From Deltaproteobacteria bacterium (GTDB taxonomy: Bacteria > Myxococcota_A > UBA796 > SXON01), in the NCBI GenBank assembly GCA_947490345.1, contig CANLGL010000005.1:1-50313 (forward strand): a DNA stretch of 50,313 bases. Reading direction: 5' to 3'. A model generated the notes under the pieces. That model saw only the letters and a list, made by a program, of their open reading frames with translations, searched no databases and was not told the DNA's origin. Numbering within the stretch: position 1 is the first letter of the stretch; each line of letters begins with the position of its first letter. Below are positions 17,750 through 26,157 of this stretch, piece after piece. The position numbers and the translations under genes were made by a program.

Positions 17750-20092
17750 TCAGCCCTCGATCAGCTCGACCCGCTCCACCACGACAAACGCAGTCTTGCT
17801 GTGACTGGTGATTCGGCTGTTCAGCGCGCCGGCGCCGTCCACGAGCGGCTGATCCAGCGGCAGGTCCAGGGTCCCCTCACCCACCTCGGAAAGCGGCACC
17901 ATGGCCTCGATAAACGAGCCGCCGCCGTTGGCCACGCTGAACTGGACGGCATCGTCGTCACCGACCTCACCCAGCACGCTCAGCCGCACCCGCAGGGTCG
18001 TCGCCCCGTGCCGCAGCGTTCCCAGGCCCGGCCGCTCGTCCCTCGTCCGCATCGTGTCCCCCGGGTAAAGCCACAGAGCGCCCTGACAGCGGCGGCCGAC
18101 GTCCAGGAGCGCCCGCACGTTGCTCCCCGGCGCCCGCGCCACACTCAGTGCGACCCTTCCCTCCCGAAACGACGCAGCGGGCGGGCCGCCACGAGACTTG
18201 CCGAGCCCGCGCGGATGCATGGACGCCACCTTCCCGGCCACTTCCACCCGGACTGGCGAACACCCTTCGAACCCGATGGCTCGCGGTCCATCACTCCCGA
18301 GGAACGCCAACGGCGCCAGGTCCATCGACCACCGACCCTCGCCGTCGGCGACCCAGGTTTCCTGCGGCAGCGGCGGCGGCGACGCCTCGAACTTCCAATT
18401 CCGGTTGGCGATGCGCACAGCCACGCCCAGCTCGCCGAGCACCACCCGCCTGTCGTCACCGGAGCGCACCTCGACCGCCTCGATGAGGGTCCACGGCCCG
18501 CCCCGCGGGCTCTCAACCGAGAGCGTCCACGCCTCTGAAAGCCCGTCCAGATCGAGCTCGCCATCGTAGTCCTCACCACTGGCGCTCAACGCGACCGGAC
18601 GCCCCCCCACGGTGACCACCGGGACGCCACCGCCGAGCGCCCGGAGCTTGACCGTGAGCGTTCCCCTCGTGGCATCGCGGACGGGAAGCTCCACCCGTGT
18701 CCCGGGATAGACCCACCACGCTTCGTCGGGACCCCCGTCGTTGAGCGGCAGGGCGGGGTCCAGCGCCAGCCGGAGTCGCGCCGCCGTCCCGGCACCGTTC
18801 GTGGCAACGTCGAGTCCCTTTGCGGTCGGCAACCACGCACCCGCGCACTCCGCGTCGAGCTCGGCGCGGTTCTGGGCCCGAAGCAAGAGCATCTCGTCGC
18901 CGTCACGCACCCGAAGGGGGCTCGCGCGGCCGAGACCCCGCGACCGCAGGGACGCCTCGGACAGGAAGTCCAGGCCCACGGGACGGACCAGGAAACGACA
19001 TGGCGTCAGGCCCGGCGTCACCGTCGCGGAGAGCGAGGGGAGGTCGCCGAACCGAAGCGCTCGTCCAGCCGTGAGCGGCGCCTGCGCCGTGGGCAAGCGC
19101 GCCGAGTTCAGGGGATCCATCCGCGCCAGAAGCGGTCCAAGCTTTTCGTTGAGCTCCGCACGCCCGACCCGGTTCAGGTGCAGGCCATCGGCGAAGCCGT
19201 CTTGGCCAAGGTTCAGCCCGCCGAGATCGATCCACCCGGCGCCCATGGCGTTGAGTACATCGAGCAGGGCCGGTTCCAGCGCGCGGACGGGTCCGGTCGC
19301 GGGTTTGCTCGGCCGGTCGGGAATGCGCACCAAGATGATGTGGGCACCGTTGTCATGGGCGAGCTCGACCAGGGCGCGGACGACCTCGAAGTCGGCGGCA
19401 ACCTCCGCGACGTCCGCCTCCTCCTCCTCGACCACGTTGAGCATGTGCGACGGGACCTGGCCCATGGTGCGCGGCGCCGAGAACACCCGCGCCGCCGCCG
19501 GCACCGCGGCCGCGTGACCGGCTGCCAAGACGCTCCCGTCGCCACCGAAGACCGCTCCCACCGACAGGTCGCGGACCCCCTCGCGAACGGCCGTATGTAG
19601 CGCCGCACCACGCGAACGCGCGCGCCCCAGGGGCCCGGAATCGCCGCCGAATAGCACCCCGCTTGCGATGTAGCCTTCAGCTGCGAAGGCCTCCGCGTCG
19701 AGTCGTTGGGTGGACCGGGCGAAGCCGGACTCGACCATCCACTCCAGGATGCCGACGATGAGCACCAATCGGGGCCGATGGCCGCCCCCGTACACCCCCC
19801 CGTCCAGGGCAGCCAGCCAGCCCGGCGCGCTCGACCCGTCCACGTGCAGCACCGCCGGCGCGCCCGTCATGCCCACCGCCTCCGCCACGACCTGCGCGTC
19901 GATGTCCGTTCCGGCCGTGGAGTTCCCCAGGATGATGACCTCGCTACCCTTCGCCAGCGCCGTTTTCACCATCACCTGTTTGTAGGTCGGCTCCCGCGGA
20001 GTCGTCGCGACCAGCGCGTGCACCGAGATGCCCACGAGCAGGAGCGGCAACAGCCAGGTGACGCGCCCGAGCCAACGATCAGCCTCGGTCAT
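17750..20092 (-). CDS. Membrane-anchored SGNH-hydrolase-like protein
   Basis: A 780-aa protein. A helix at about 11-31 (VTWLLPLLLVGISVHALVA) anchors it. The next domain carries SGNH-type landmarks: ILGNSTAGTD with G56-N57-S58 (block I, though in the order G-N-S as in AlgX/DltD-like proteins) and DGLHLN with D302 and H305 (block V). The C-terminal 400 residues are beta-rich with repeated 'ALWLYPGDTM' and 'AWWVYPGTRVELPV' type segments, so two or three carbohydrate-binding-like sandwiches are plausible. It might acylate or deacylate an envelope polysaccharide; that is an inference. It lies 2 bp upstream of the RNA methyltransferase gene. Confidence 0.6.
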   Translation of the reverse strand: MTEADRWLGRVTWLLPLLLVGISVHALVATTPREPTYKQVMVKTALAKGSEVIILGNSTAGTDIDAQVVAEAVGMTGAPAVLHVDGSSAPGWLAALDGGVYGGGHRPRLVLIVGILEWMVESGFARSTQRLDAEAFAAEGYIASGVLFGGDSGPLGRARSRGAALHTAVREGVRDLSVGAVFGGDGSVLAAGHAAAVPAAARVFSAPRTMGQVPSHMLNVVEEEEADVAEVAADFEVVRALVELAHDNGAHIILVRIPDRPSKPATGPVRALEPALLDVLNAMGAGWIDLGGLNLGQDGFADGLHLNRVGRAELNEKLGPLLARMDPLNSARLPTAQAPLTAGRALRFGDLPSLSATVTPGLTPCRFLVRPVGLDFLSEASLRSRGLGRASPLRVRDGDEMLLLRAQNRAELDAECAGAWLPTAKGLDVATNGAGTAARLRLALDPALPLNDGGPDEAWWVYPGTRVELPVRDATRGTLTVKLRALGGGVPVVTVGGRPVALSASGEDYDGELDLDGLSEAWTLSVESPRGGPWTLIEAVEVRSGDDRRVVLGELGVAVRIANRNWKFEASPPPLPQETWVADGEGRWSMDLAPLAFLGSDGPRAIGFEGCSPVRVEVAGKVASMHPRGLGKSRGGPPAASFREGRVALSVARAPGSNVRALLDVGRRCQGALWLYPGDTMRTRDERPGLGTLRHGATTLRVRLSVLGEVGDDDAVQFSVANGGGSFIEAMVPLSEVGEGTLDLPLDQPLVDGAGALNSRITSHSKTAFVVVERVELIEG

Positions 20093-20094
20093 CC

Positions 20095-20985
20095 TCAGGC
20101 CCGGTCCGACTCGGCCAGGAGCTTCGCGGCCCGAACCTGCCTCACGCGCTCGAAAAGCAGCACCGCAGCGCTGACGCTGACGTTGAGACTTTGCAGGTTC
20201 CCCGCCAGCGGAATCGCCACCACCGCGTCCGCACGCTTGCGCAGCGCCTCACTGACGCCCTTGTCCTCGCCGCCGAGCACGAAGGCCACCGGGCCGGTCA
20301 GGTCCAAATCCCATACCGGAACGCCGTCCATGTCCGCCGCCAGGATGCGCACGCCCGCCCGCTGAAGTTGCGCCAACGCGCTGCTGAGCCCCTCGCGGAT
20401 CACCGGCACCGCCTCCGCCCCGCCCATCGACACGCGCTGCACGACGGGCGTGAGCCCCTTGCCTCGCTCGGTGGGGATGATCACCGCGGAAACATCGGCG
20501 CCGAGCGCACTGCGGAGGATCGCGCCGAGGTTGTGTTCGTACTGCACCTCGTCCACCAGGACAAAACAGCAGTCCGGTCCCGCGTCGGCGATGGCGCCCT
20601 TGACCGAGGGCTGCGGGAGCCCCTCGGCCTCCGCGATGATGCCGTTGTGGACGCCGGTGACGCTCATCCGGTCGAGGCGGGCGCGCTCTACTCGCTCCAC
20701 CGGAACCCGGGCAGCGCGCGCCATCTCCAAGACGCCGTCGAGCTTGTCGTCGACACGCGCGCCTACATCCAGCCAGATTCGGAGCACCTTTCGGCGGCAG
20801 CGGACCAGCGCCTCCTCCACCACGTTGCGCCCCTCGAGGCGGTCTCCGCGCACGGGCGGCAGCGGCTCGCCTCGGCCGGGCGCATCCGCGTGAACAGGAC
20901 GCGGGCCCGGTGCGGGCGGGCGAGGACTGAACGAAGGCCCGCGCGGTGGCGGCGGCGGCCGGTGGTCGCCGGGGGGGCGTTTCAT
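20095..20985 (-). CDS. SpoU/TrmH-family RNA 2'-O-methyltransferase (RlmB-like)
   Basis: A 296-aa protein. I prefer the ATG at 20985 because AAGGA sits 5 nt upstream; an ATG at 21000 would add five residues. A Pro/Arg-rich disordered leader (about 1-45) precedes the SpoU substrate-binding region (RNVVEEAL) and the trefoil-knot catalytic domain. The three SpoU motifs are present: NLGAILRSALGA, VLGGEDKGVSE and IPLAGNLQSLNVSVSAAV. It should use SAM to 2'-O-methylate a ribose in rRNA or tRNA; the RlmB site in 23S rRNA is the best guess. It is divergent from the next gene with a 50-bp gap. Confidence 0.85.
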   Translation of the reverse strand: MKRPPGDHRPPPPPRGPSFSPRPPAPGPRPVHADAPGRGEPLPPVRGDRLEGRNVVEEALVRCRRKVLRIWLDVGARVDDKLDGVLEMARAARVPVERVERARLDRMSVTGVHNGIIAEAEGLPQPSVKGAIADAGPDCCFVLVDEVQYEHNLGAILRSALGADVSAVIIPTERGKGLTPVVQRVSMGGAEAVPVIREGLSSALAQLQRAGVRILAADMDGVPVWDLDLTGPVAFVLGGEDKGVSEALRKRADAVVAIPLAGNLQSLNVSVSAAVLLFERVRQVRAAKLLAESDRA

Positions 20986-21035
20986 GCATCCTTCTATCAT
21001 CGTGTGCGTTGACCCGGCGCCGGGTAGACTGCCCC

Positions 21036-22214
21036 ATGACCGCAGCGCTGCTCGCCCTTTTGCTCCGCCCCGCCCACGCCGCCGAAGTCTTCGGCGAAGT
21101 CGCCGACGAGGTGACCATCGGCATGGGTGGCACCTGGGCTCGGGTCTTCCCGACCACGGACGGGTTCTGGTTCGGGCAGGGCGCCGGTGGCGACTTCTGG
21201 ATCGAGGACATCGGCCTGGATCTGAGCGGCTACGACGACCAGAAGCGCATCAAGCTCACCGAACACGCCGGGCTCCAGGACACCCAGATCGAGCGTTGTG
21301 ACGATGGCGGCTGGCTGGTGGTGGGCAGCGCCACCCTCGACACCTTCGATGACTCCGCCTACGCATGGCGCTCCGACAAGGACAACAACCGCGGCCCGAC
21401 CGTGGTCATCGAGGAGCGCGAGGACGCCCGGGCGCACAACGACATGGCGGTCTTGTGCACCAGTGGCAACGAGGGTGTCGCCTTCCAGAACGGGCGCGGC
21501 GGCGGGGCCTCCAGCTTCTTTCCGATCAGTGACAACGCGGTCGGCAGCCTCAAGACGGTCGAGTTCAACGCCCAAGGCGCCGCATTCGCGGTGCGCCCTT
21601 CCGACGGCAAGGTGGTCGGCGCCGACACCGCCAACAGCGCCTCCAAAGAGATCCGCTTCAGGGTTTTTTCCGCCGACTGGTCCACGGCCGACACCTACGA
21701 GGCCGACGTCCCCAAGGACTACGCCTCCTGGCCACAGCGGCTGTTGCCCTACGGCGACGGTTGGCTCGTCGTCTACGTGACCACGCCCTCGCAAATGGCC
21801 ATGGGCGGCGAGGGTCCGGTGTGGGTCCTGGCCTTGGACGCCGACTTCCAGACGGTGGACTCGGTGCAGGTGACCAACGACGGCGAGATTGGCGGGCGGC
21901 CGTGGATCGGTCGTAACGGCGATGTACTCGCCGTCTCCTATGATCGTGGCGTGCAGCCGCGCATCACCCTGGTCAAGCTCGCCGCCGACTCGGTGCCCGA
22001 CGGTGACGACATCCCGGACACCGCCGACGACGGCGACACGGGCGACACGGACTGCTGCAAGGACGACGAAAGCGGCGATAGCACCGGCGAAGACCCGCCT
22101 TGCTGCAAGGACGCGGGGATCCTGGATTGTGGGTGTTCGAGCACCCGTGGAGCCGGCGGCGCCATGCTCTTGGGACTCTGGGCCGCCCTCCTCAGGCGCC
22201 GACGGACGCAGTAG
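21036..22214 (+). CDS. Secreted protein with MYXO-CTERM-like sorting tag
   Basis: The product has 392 residues. A short Sec signal (MTAALLALLLRPAHA) precedes a beta-rich domain (about 17-320) that resembles a propeller or exported enzyme shell without a known family. An Asp/Thr-rich, Cys-containing linker follows (DDGDTGDTDCCKDD, then CCKD). The end has the layout of a MYXO-CTERM tag: CGCSSTRGAG, a hydrophobic helix AMLLGLWAALL and the terminal RRRRTQ. Such tags are thought to direct Cys-dependent processing and surface attachment in myxobacteria. I choose the ATG at 21036 since it begins the signal peptide. Confidence 0.75.
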   Translation: MTAALLALLLRPAHAAEVFGEVADEVTIGMGGTWARVFPTTDGFWFGQGAGGDFWIEDIGLDLSGYDDQKRIKLTEHAGLQDTQIERCDDGGWLVVGSATLDTFDDSAYAWRSDKDNNRGPTVVIEEREDARAHNDMAVLCTSGNEGVAFQNGRGGGASSFFPISDNAVGSLKTVEFNAQGAAFAVRPSDGKVVGADTANSASKEIRFRVFSADWSTADTYEADVPKDYASWPQRLLPYGDGWLVVYVTTPSQMAMGGEGPVWVLALDADFQTVDSVQVTNDGEIGGRPWIGRNGDVLAVSYDRGVQPRITLVKLAADSVPDGDDIPDTADDGDTGDTDCCKDDESGDSTGEDPPCCKDAGILDCGCSSTRGAGGAMLLGLWAALLRRRRTQ

Positions 22215-22223
22215 CGTCCGCCG

Positions 22224-23141
22224 ATGCGCAACCTCGTCCTCGGATGCATGAACTTCGGCCGACGCACCCCGGCGGCCGAGGCGGAGCGGATGCTTGCCGC
22301 GGCCGTCGACGCCGGCGTGACCCACTTCGACACGGCAAACGTCTACGCCGATGGGGAGTCCGAGCGCATCGTCGGGAACGCGCTCCTCGGCCGCGTCGTG
22401 ACCATCACGACGAAGGTGGGACTCGCGCGCGCCGGCCGGGGGACCGAGGGCCTCCACCCCGACACCGTCCGCACTGCATGTGACCAGAGTCTGCGTCGAT
22501 TGCGGCGTGAGCAGGTGGACGTCTACCTGCTACACGCGCCCGATCCGCGCACCCCTGGCGAGGCAACGCTCGACGCGATCGCGGCGCTGCTCCGCACCGG
22601 AAAGATCGCGGCCTGGGGAGTCTCCAACTTCGCGGCCTGGCAGGTCCTGGAGCTCATCACCCTGGCGGACCGCGCCGGCATGCCACGCCCTTGTGTAGCC
22701 CAACAACTCTACAATGTGCTCGTTCGGCAACTCGAAGTCGAGTATTTCAGCTTTGCCCAACGCTACGGAATTGCCACCACCGTGTACAATCCGCTCGCGG
22801 GCGGCCTGCTGGCCCTGGCCCCCACCGGAACCGTGCCCGCGGGCGCCCGCTTCCAGAAGAATCCGCTGTACCAGCGGCGCTACGCCACCCCGCCGATGGT
22901 CGATGCCGCCGATGGGTTGCAGGCCATCGCAGCCGAGGCCGAGCTATCCCTGCTGGAGCTCGCGTACGCCTTTGTCTTTCACCGACCGGAGGTCCAGGCG
23001 GTAGTGGTCGGTCCGGCCACGCAGGCCCACCTCAGCGCGGCGCTGACGGCGGCTCGGGCGGCGCCTCCGTTGGCAGCGCTGGCGGCCGTGGAGGCGTGGT
23101 CGCTCGCGCGAGCCGGCACGGACGCCAGGTACGCGCGTTGA
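22224..23141 (+). CDS. Aldo/keto reductase
   Basis: A 305-aa (beta/alpha)8 oxidoreductase of the AKR superfamily. The tetrad is visible: D36 and Y41 (FDTANVYADGESE), K64 (TTKVGL) and H104 (VYLLHAPDP). 'AWGVSNFAAWQV' and 'QQLYNVL' match the usual substrate/NADPH region. It should reduce an aldehyde or ketone with NADPH. It begins 9 bp after the MYXO-CTERM-like gene and its TGA overlaps the TTG of the dioxygenase gene (TTGA), suggesting a two-gene unit. Confidence 0.88.
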   Translation: MRNLVLGCMNFGRRTPAAEAERMLAAAVDAGVTHFDTANVYADGESERIVGNALLGRVVTITTKVGLARAGRGTEGLHPDTVRTACDQSLRRLRREQVDVYLLHAPDPRTPGEATLDAIAALLRTGKIAAWGVSNFAAWQVLELITLADRAGMPRPCVAQQLYNVLVRQLEVEYFSFAQRYGIATTVYNPLAGGLLALAPTGTVPAGARFQKNPLYQRRYATPPMVDAADGLQAIAAEAELSLLELAYAFVFHRPEVQAVVVGPATQAHLSAALTAARAAPPLAALAAVEAWSLARAGTDARYAR

Positions 23142-23896
23142 GTCCGCTGGCCGACGCAGTCGCCCACTACCGGGAGCACGGTTGGGCGCGAATGCCGGCG
23201 TTGGCGCCGCTGGACATCGTGGCCCGCCTCCGCTCCCGCGCCGAGGAGATCGCGACCGGCCAGGTGTCCTACCCAGGACTATTCTTCCAGCCCGATACCC
23301 CCACCGGGAAGTATGAAGACCTGATTTTCGGCCACGGGTGGGCGGGCCCGACCGCCGCGTATCGAAAAATCGAGAAGTTGGAGCAGGACCCTGAGTTCTG
23401 GGCGTGGCTCGCCGGCCAGCAGCTCCGCGCCCTGGTCGCCGCCGTCATCGGCGGGCCCGTGTCGCTGTACCGGGCGGTGATCTTCTCGAAAGCGGCCCAC
23501 ACCGGCAGCAATCTGCCCTGGCACCAAGACGCCGGCCTTTTCTGGGGGCTCAGCCGCGATCCCGAGCTCCAGATCTGGACGGCGTTGGACGACGCGCCAC
23601 TGGAGTCCGGCTGCCTCGAAGTCTTCCCCGGCAGCCACAAACTCGGGCTCGCGACGCCGCTGGGCGGGGTGGTTCCCGGGCCTCAGGTGCTCGCTGCTCT
23701 GGCGGACGAGCGGGCGCTGGCCGTACCCGCGGCGGCCGGCGACGTCATGCTCCTGCACAATCATCTATGGCACCGCTCGGGACCCAATCGAACGGCGCAC
23801 CCCCGGCGGGCATTCACCGTTTGTTATCTTCCACGCGACACCCGCTGCGTGCGAAAGAAGCGGGCGCCACGGTCGTTCATTCCCGTTTTTGACTGA
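23138..23896 (+). CDS. Phytanoyl-CoA dioxygenase (PhyH)-like Fe(II)/2OG enzyme
   Basis: A 252-aa protein. The iron triad is H129-x-D131 (WHQDAG) and H212 (LWHRSGPN), with a downstream Arg (HPRRAF) suited to 2-oxoglutarate. 'SGCLEVFPGSHKLG' is the standard PhyH strand-turn. The reaction is probably hydroxylation of an unknown small molecule. The TTG at 23138 overlaps the aldo/keto reductase stop; an internal ATG at 23192 is the alternative start. The 3' end overlaps the convergent GT87-like gene by 20 bp. Confidence 0.85.
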   Translation: MSPLADAVAHYREHGWARMPALAPLDIVARLRSRAEEIATGQVSYPGLFFQPDTPTGKYEDLIFGHGWAGPTAAYRKIEKLEQDPEFWAWLAGQQLRALVAAVIGGPVSLYRAVIFSKAAHTGSNLPWHQDAGLFWGLSRDPELQIWTALDDAPLESGCLEVFPGSHKLGLATPLGGVVPGPQVLAALADERALAVPAAAGDVMLLHNHLWHRSGPNRTAHPRRAFTVCYLPRDTRCVRKKRAPRSFIPVFD

Positions 23897-25121
23897 GCAT
23901 ACTCCGCGCCACGGTCACCCCCCAGGCACCGAGCCCGAGGACCACCCAGTGCAGCGAATCGGGGCGACCGCGCGCGGCAAACGCGGCCGGATGCGCCAGG
24001 AAGAGCAGGACAAGCGCGCCCGACGCGATCCATGCCAGCCGCCGACCCGGCTGCTGCGCGGGCCAAACCAGCGCATGTGCGACCGCCGGAAACAACACCA
24101 GCGCCTCGTGGTAGTGGTGCGAGCCTGCGACCACCACCCCTACCGCCGCGACCGACACCGCCGCAAGGTCCACCGCGCCTGCATCATCGAGCCCGCGTCG
24201 CCACGCCAAGCCGTACGACGCGACCGTGCCCACGCCGACCAGCGGTACCCGCGCCCACCACAACGCTTGGACCCAACCCGGCTCGTGCACCCAGCTCGGC
24301 AACGGACCGCGGCCGACGAAGGCGATGACGGACTCCGCCCACGTGATCGGGTGCAGCGGTACACCGAGCACGAGCAGCCCCGCAATCAGCGCGGCTACCA
24401 CGCCTCCGAAGACTACCAATGCGCGACGCTGCCGACGAAGTAACCACAACGGCACCAAGACCACCGGCACGAGCTTCAGCGCCGCCCCCAACGCGGCGAT
24501 CGCAGCCGCCGCTCGCGGGCGTCGCCACCCGATGAGGAAAAGCACCGCCCCGAGGCTCAGCACCACCCAAGGGCCCGGCTGTCCGGTCGCGATCACGATG
24601 CGCGCCGGCCGGGCCATCGCGAGCCCAGCCACCACCGCGCTCACGGCGAGGATGGCTGGGGCCAGGCCCGCAGCTCCCGCCCTGCGGAAGCCCGCCGCGG
24701 CCCCCAGGGCAATGCCCGCGGTCGTCGCGAACACGGCTCCCCATCGCCAGGCCGCCACCGCGTCGCGGAAGGGCAGCGCCCGCAACGGCACCCCCAGGAG
24801 CGCGGCTGTGGGCGGATAGTAGCTGTAGAAGCCTCCCGGCCGAAGCGGCAGCCCCTCCGCTTCGAAGCGCGCCGCCGCCGCCACGGGATCGGTGGGGTCG
24901 CCCCCGTCGAGGACCTCCCCGGCGCCCAACCAAAGCGGCAGCAGGTCGACTGCCGCCGTTGTCGGCGCTGCGAGGCCGGGCAAGGACGCGGAGCGCACTG
25001 ACATTCCCGCGGCTACGACCGCCGCCGCCGCAAGGACGAACGGGCCCAGCCGGCGAAAGCGTGGCCCGACGCTCACTCCGCCTTCGATCGGGCCCGGAGG
25101 CGACGGGCGGCGCTCACGCAT
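23877..25121 (-). CDS. GT87-like (DUF2029) polytopic glycosyltransferase
   Basis: A 414-aa protein with about ten hydrophobic helices. GT87 landmarks are an early Asp in 'AAVDLLPLWLGAGEVLDGGDP', then FYSYYPPTAALLGVPLRALPF and ALKLVPVVLVPLWLLRRQ. Related mycobacterial proteins are polyprenyl-phosphomannose-dependent alpha-mannosyltransferases. A similar role in building a glycolipid or surface glycan is likely, but donor and acceptor are unknown. The start is the ATG at 25121. Confidence 0.75.
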   Translation of the reverse strand: MRERRPSPPGPIEGGVSVGPRFRRLGPFVLAAAAVVAAGMSVRSASLPGLAAPTTAAVDLLPLWLGAGEVLDGGDPTDPVAAAARFEAEGLPLRPGGFYSYYPPTAALLGVPLRALPFRDAVAAWRWGAVFATTAGIALGAAAGFRRAGAAGLAPAILAVSAVVAGLAMARPARIVIATGQPGPWVVLSLGAVLFLIGWRRPRAAAAIAALGAALKLVPVVLVPLWLLRRQRRALVVFGGVVAALIAGLLVLGVPLHPITWAESVIAFVGRGPLPSWVHEPGWVQALWWARVPLVGVGTVASYGLAWRRGLDDAGAVDLAAVSVAAVGVVVAGSHHYHEALVLFPAVAHALVWPAQQPGRRLAWIASGALVLLFLAHPAAFAARGRPDSLHWVVLGLGAWGVTVARSMLSQKRE

Positions 25122-25181
25122 CGCCGGGGTTTATGCCGGCGGCGGCGCCGCGGAGGCGGAAGCGCCCCCGCGGCAGAGCCA

Positions 25182-25928
25182 CTAGTTCGTCGAGCGGCTC
25201 TTCCTGCTGGACTTGCTGGACTTCCCGGACTTGCCGGACTTGCTCTCGCCGCCGACGCGGCGGCTGGAGCTCACGGAGTCGGCGACGCCCTTGCTCGCCG
25301 CGGTGGCGCGGTCCCCCGTCCGGTCGCTGCGTTCGCGGCGATCCTCGACGGTACGCTCGCGAGCGGAGGTCCGTTTCGCGCTGCGGTCGCTGCTCTCGTC
25401 GCGGGCATCGGCGCGGTCGTCACTCCGGTCGCGGCGGTCGTCGCGGGACTCGGCGCGGTCCTCGCTGCGCTCACGACGGTCCTCGCGGGCCTCGCGGCCA
25501 TCCTCACGGCGCTCCTGGCGATCCTCACGCGCCTCATGACGCGTCTCGGCGCGCTCATACACGCGGTGGGAGTGGCCACCGTTCCAATAGCCCTCGGACC
25601 ACACGCCGTGGCGGTAGCCGGGCGATACCCAGGCGTAGCCGCTGCGGTACAACGGGCGCCAGTACCCCTCGATGTAGCTGTGGCCGGTCCAGTAGCCGGA
25701 CACCCAGTCGTAGCCCGAGCGGGAGTAGGACGGGCGCCAGTGACCGGGGGTCCAGTCGCCCCACGCGTCGTGGCAGCCGCCGACCCACACCCAGCCAGAC
25801 CGGTGCGCAGGGGCCCAGTGGGGCGACCAGGCGTCGACGTGGAAGGGCAGCGACACCGAGACGTAGACGCCGGCGTCGGCGGGCGAGCTTCCGAAGAGGG
25901 CGAGGGCGAGGGCGAGGGTGCTGAGCAT
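25182..25928 (-). CDS. Secreted WxxGxW-repeat protein with Arg/Asp/Glu-rich tail
   Basis: The product has 248 residues, starting at the ATG at 25928 (GGAGAA ribosome-binding site upstream). A signal peptide ends near residue 19 (SPADAG). Residues about 35-120 are aromatic repeats of the WxxGxW type: WTPGHW, WVSGYW, YIEGYW, WVSPGY, WSEGYW. From about 125 to 220 the chain is almost only R, E, D and S (for example REDRRERSEDRAESRDDRR), followed by a Ser/Lys/Gly tail SKSGKSGKSSKS. The first part is like short periplasmic YXWV/WxxGxW proteins; the tail is probably disordered or a long charged helix. Function is unknown. Confidence 0.7.
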   Translation of the reverse strand: MLSTLALALALFGSSPADAGVYVSVSLPFHVDAWSPHWAPAHRSGWVWVGGCHDAWGDWTPGHWRPSYSRSGYDWVSGYWTGHSYIEGYWRPLYRSGYAWVSPGYRHGVWSEGYWNGGHSHRVYERAETRHEAREDRQERREDGREAREDRRERSEDRAESRDDRRDRSDDRADARDESSDRSAKRTSARERTVEDRRERSDRTGDRATAASKGVADSVSSSRRVGGESKSGKSGKSSKSSRKSRSTN

Positions 25929-26033
25929 CTGGCGTTCTCCTGAGTGAGGTACGCGCGGGGGGCCGGGGCATTCGACGAGGTTGGGCAAGATGTGCGACGC
26001 CGATCGCCGCCGCGGGGCGAAATCCGCGTCCTG

Positions 26034-26143
26034 TCGCGACATGAAATGGTATAACGCCGCCAAATCGTGCGTTCGGTGGCGCTCAGCTCGCTGACGGCAC
26101 GGTTTCGCATGTTCTAGCGGCGTTTTATCGACATGTATCGCGA
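26034..26143. repeat. 110-nt palindromic repeat downstream of RAYT (copy L)
   Basis: TCGCGA at both ends, then nested arms ATAACGCCGC and GCGGCGTTTTAT, with an inner CAGC-TCGC-GCTG-like hairpin. The order of blocks (TCGCGAC, AACGCCG, TCGTGCGTT, GGTGGCGCTCAG, then the mirrored arms) matches copy R at 27084-27193 base for base in length. It begins 14 bp after the RAYT stop codon. Confidence 0.65.
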
Positions 26144-26157
26144 CCGCATAATGGTTG

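Noticed and set aside
20997..22457. Long minus-strand frame across the MYXO-CTERM-like gene
   Set aside because: No signal, motif or start site; the sense gene has a signal peptide, tag and clean start.
25380..25540. Short tandem cgg/tcg-type DNA repeat considered as a microsatellite
   Set aside because: It is explained by the Arg/Asp/Glu-rich coding tail; no exact short period is maintained.
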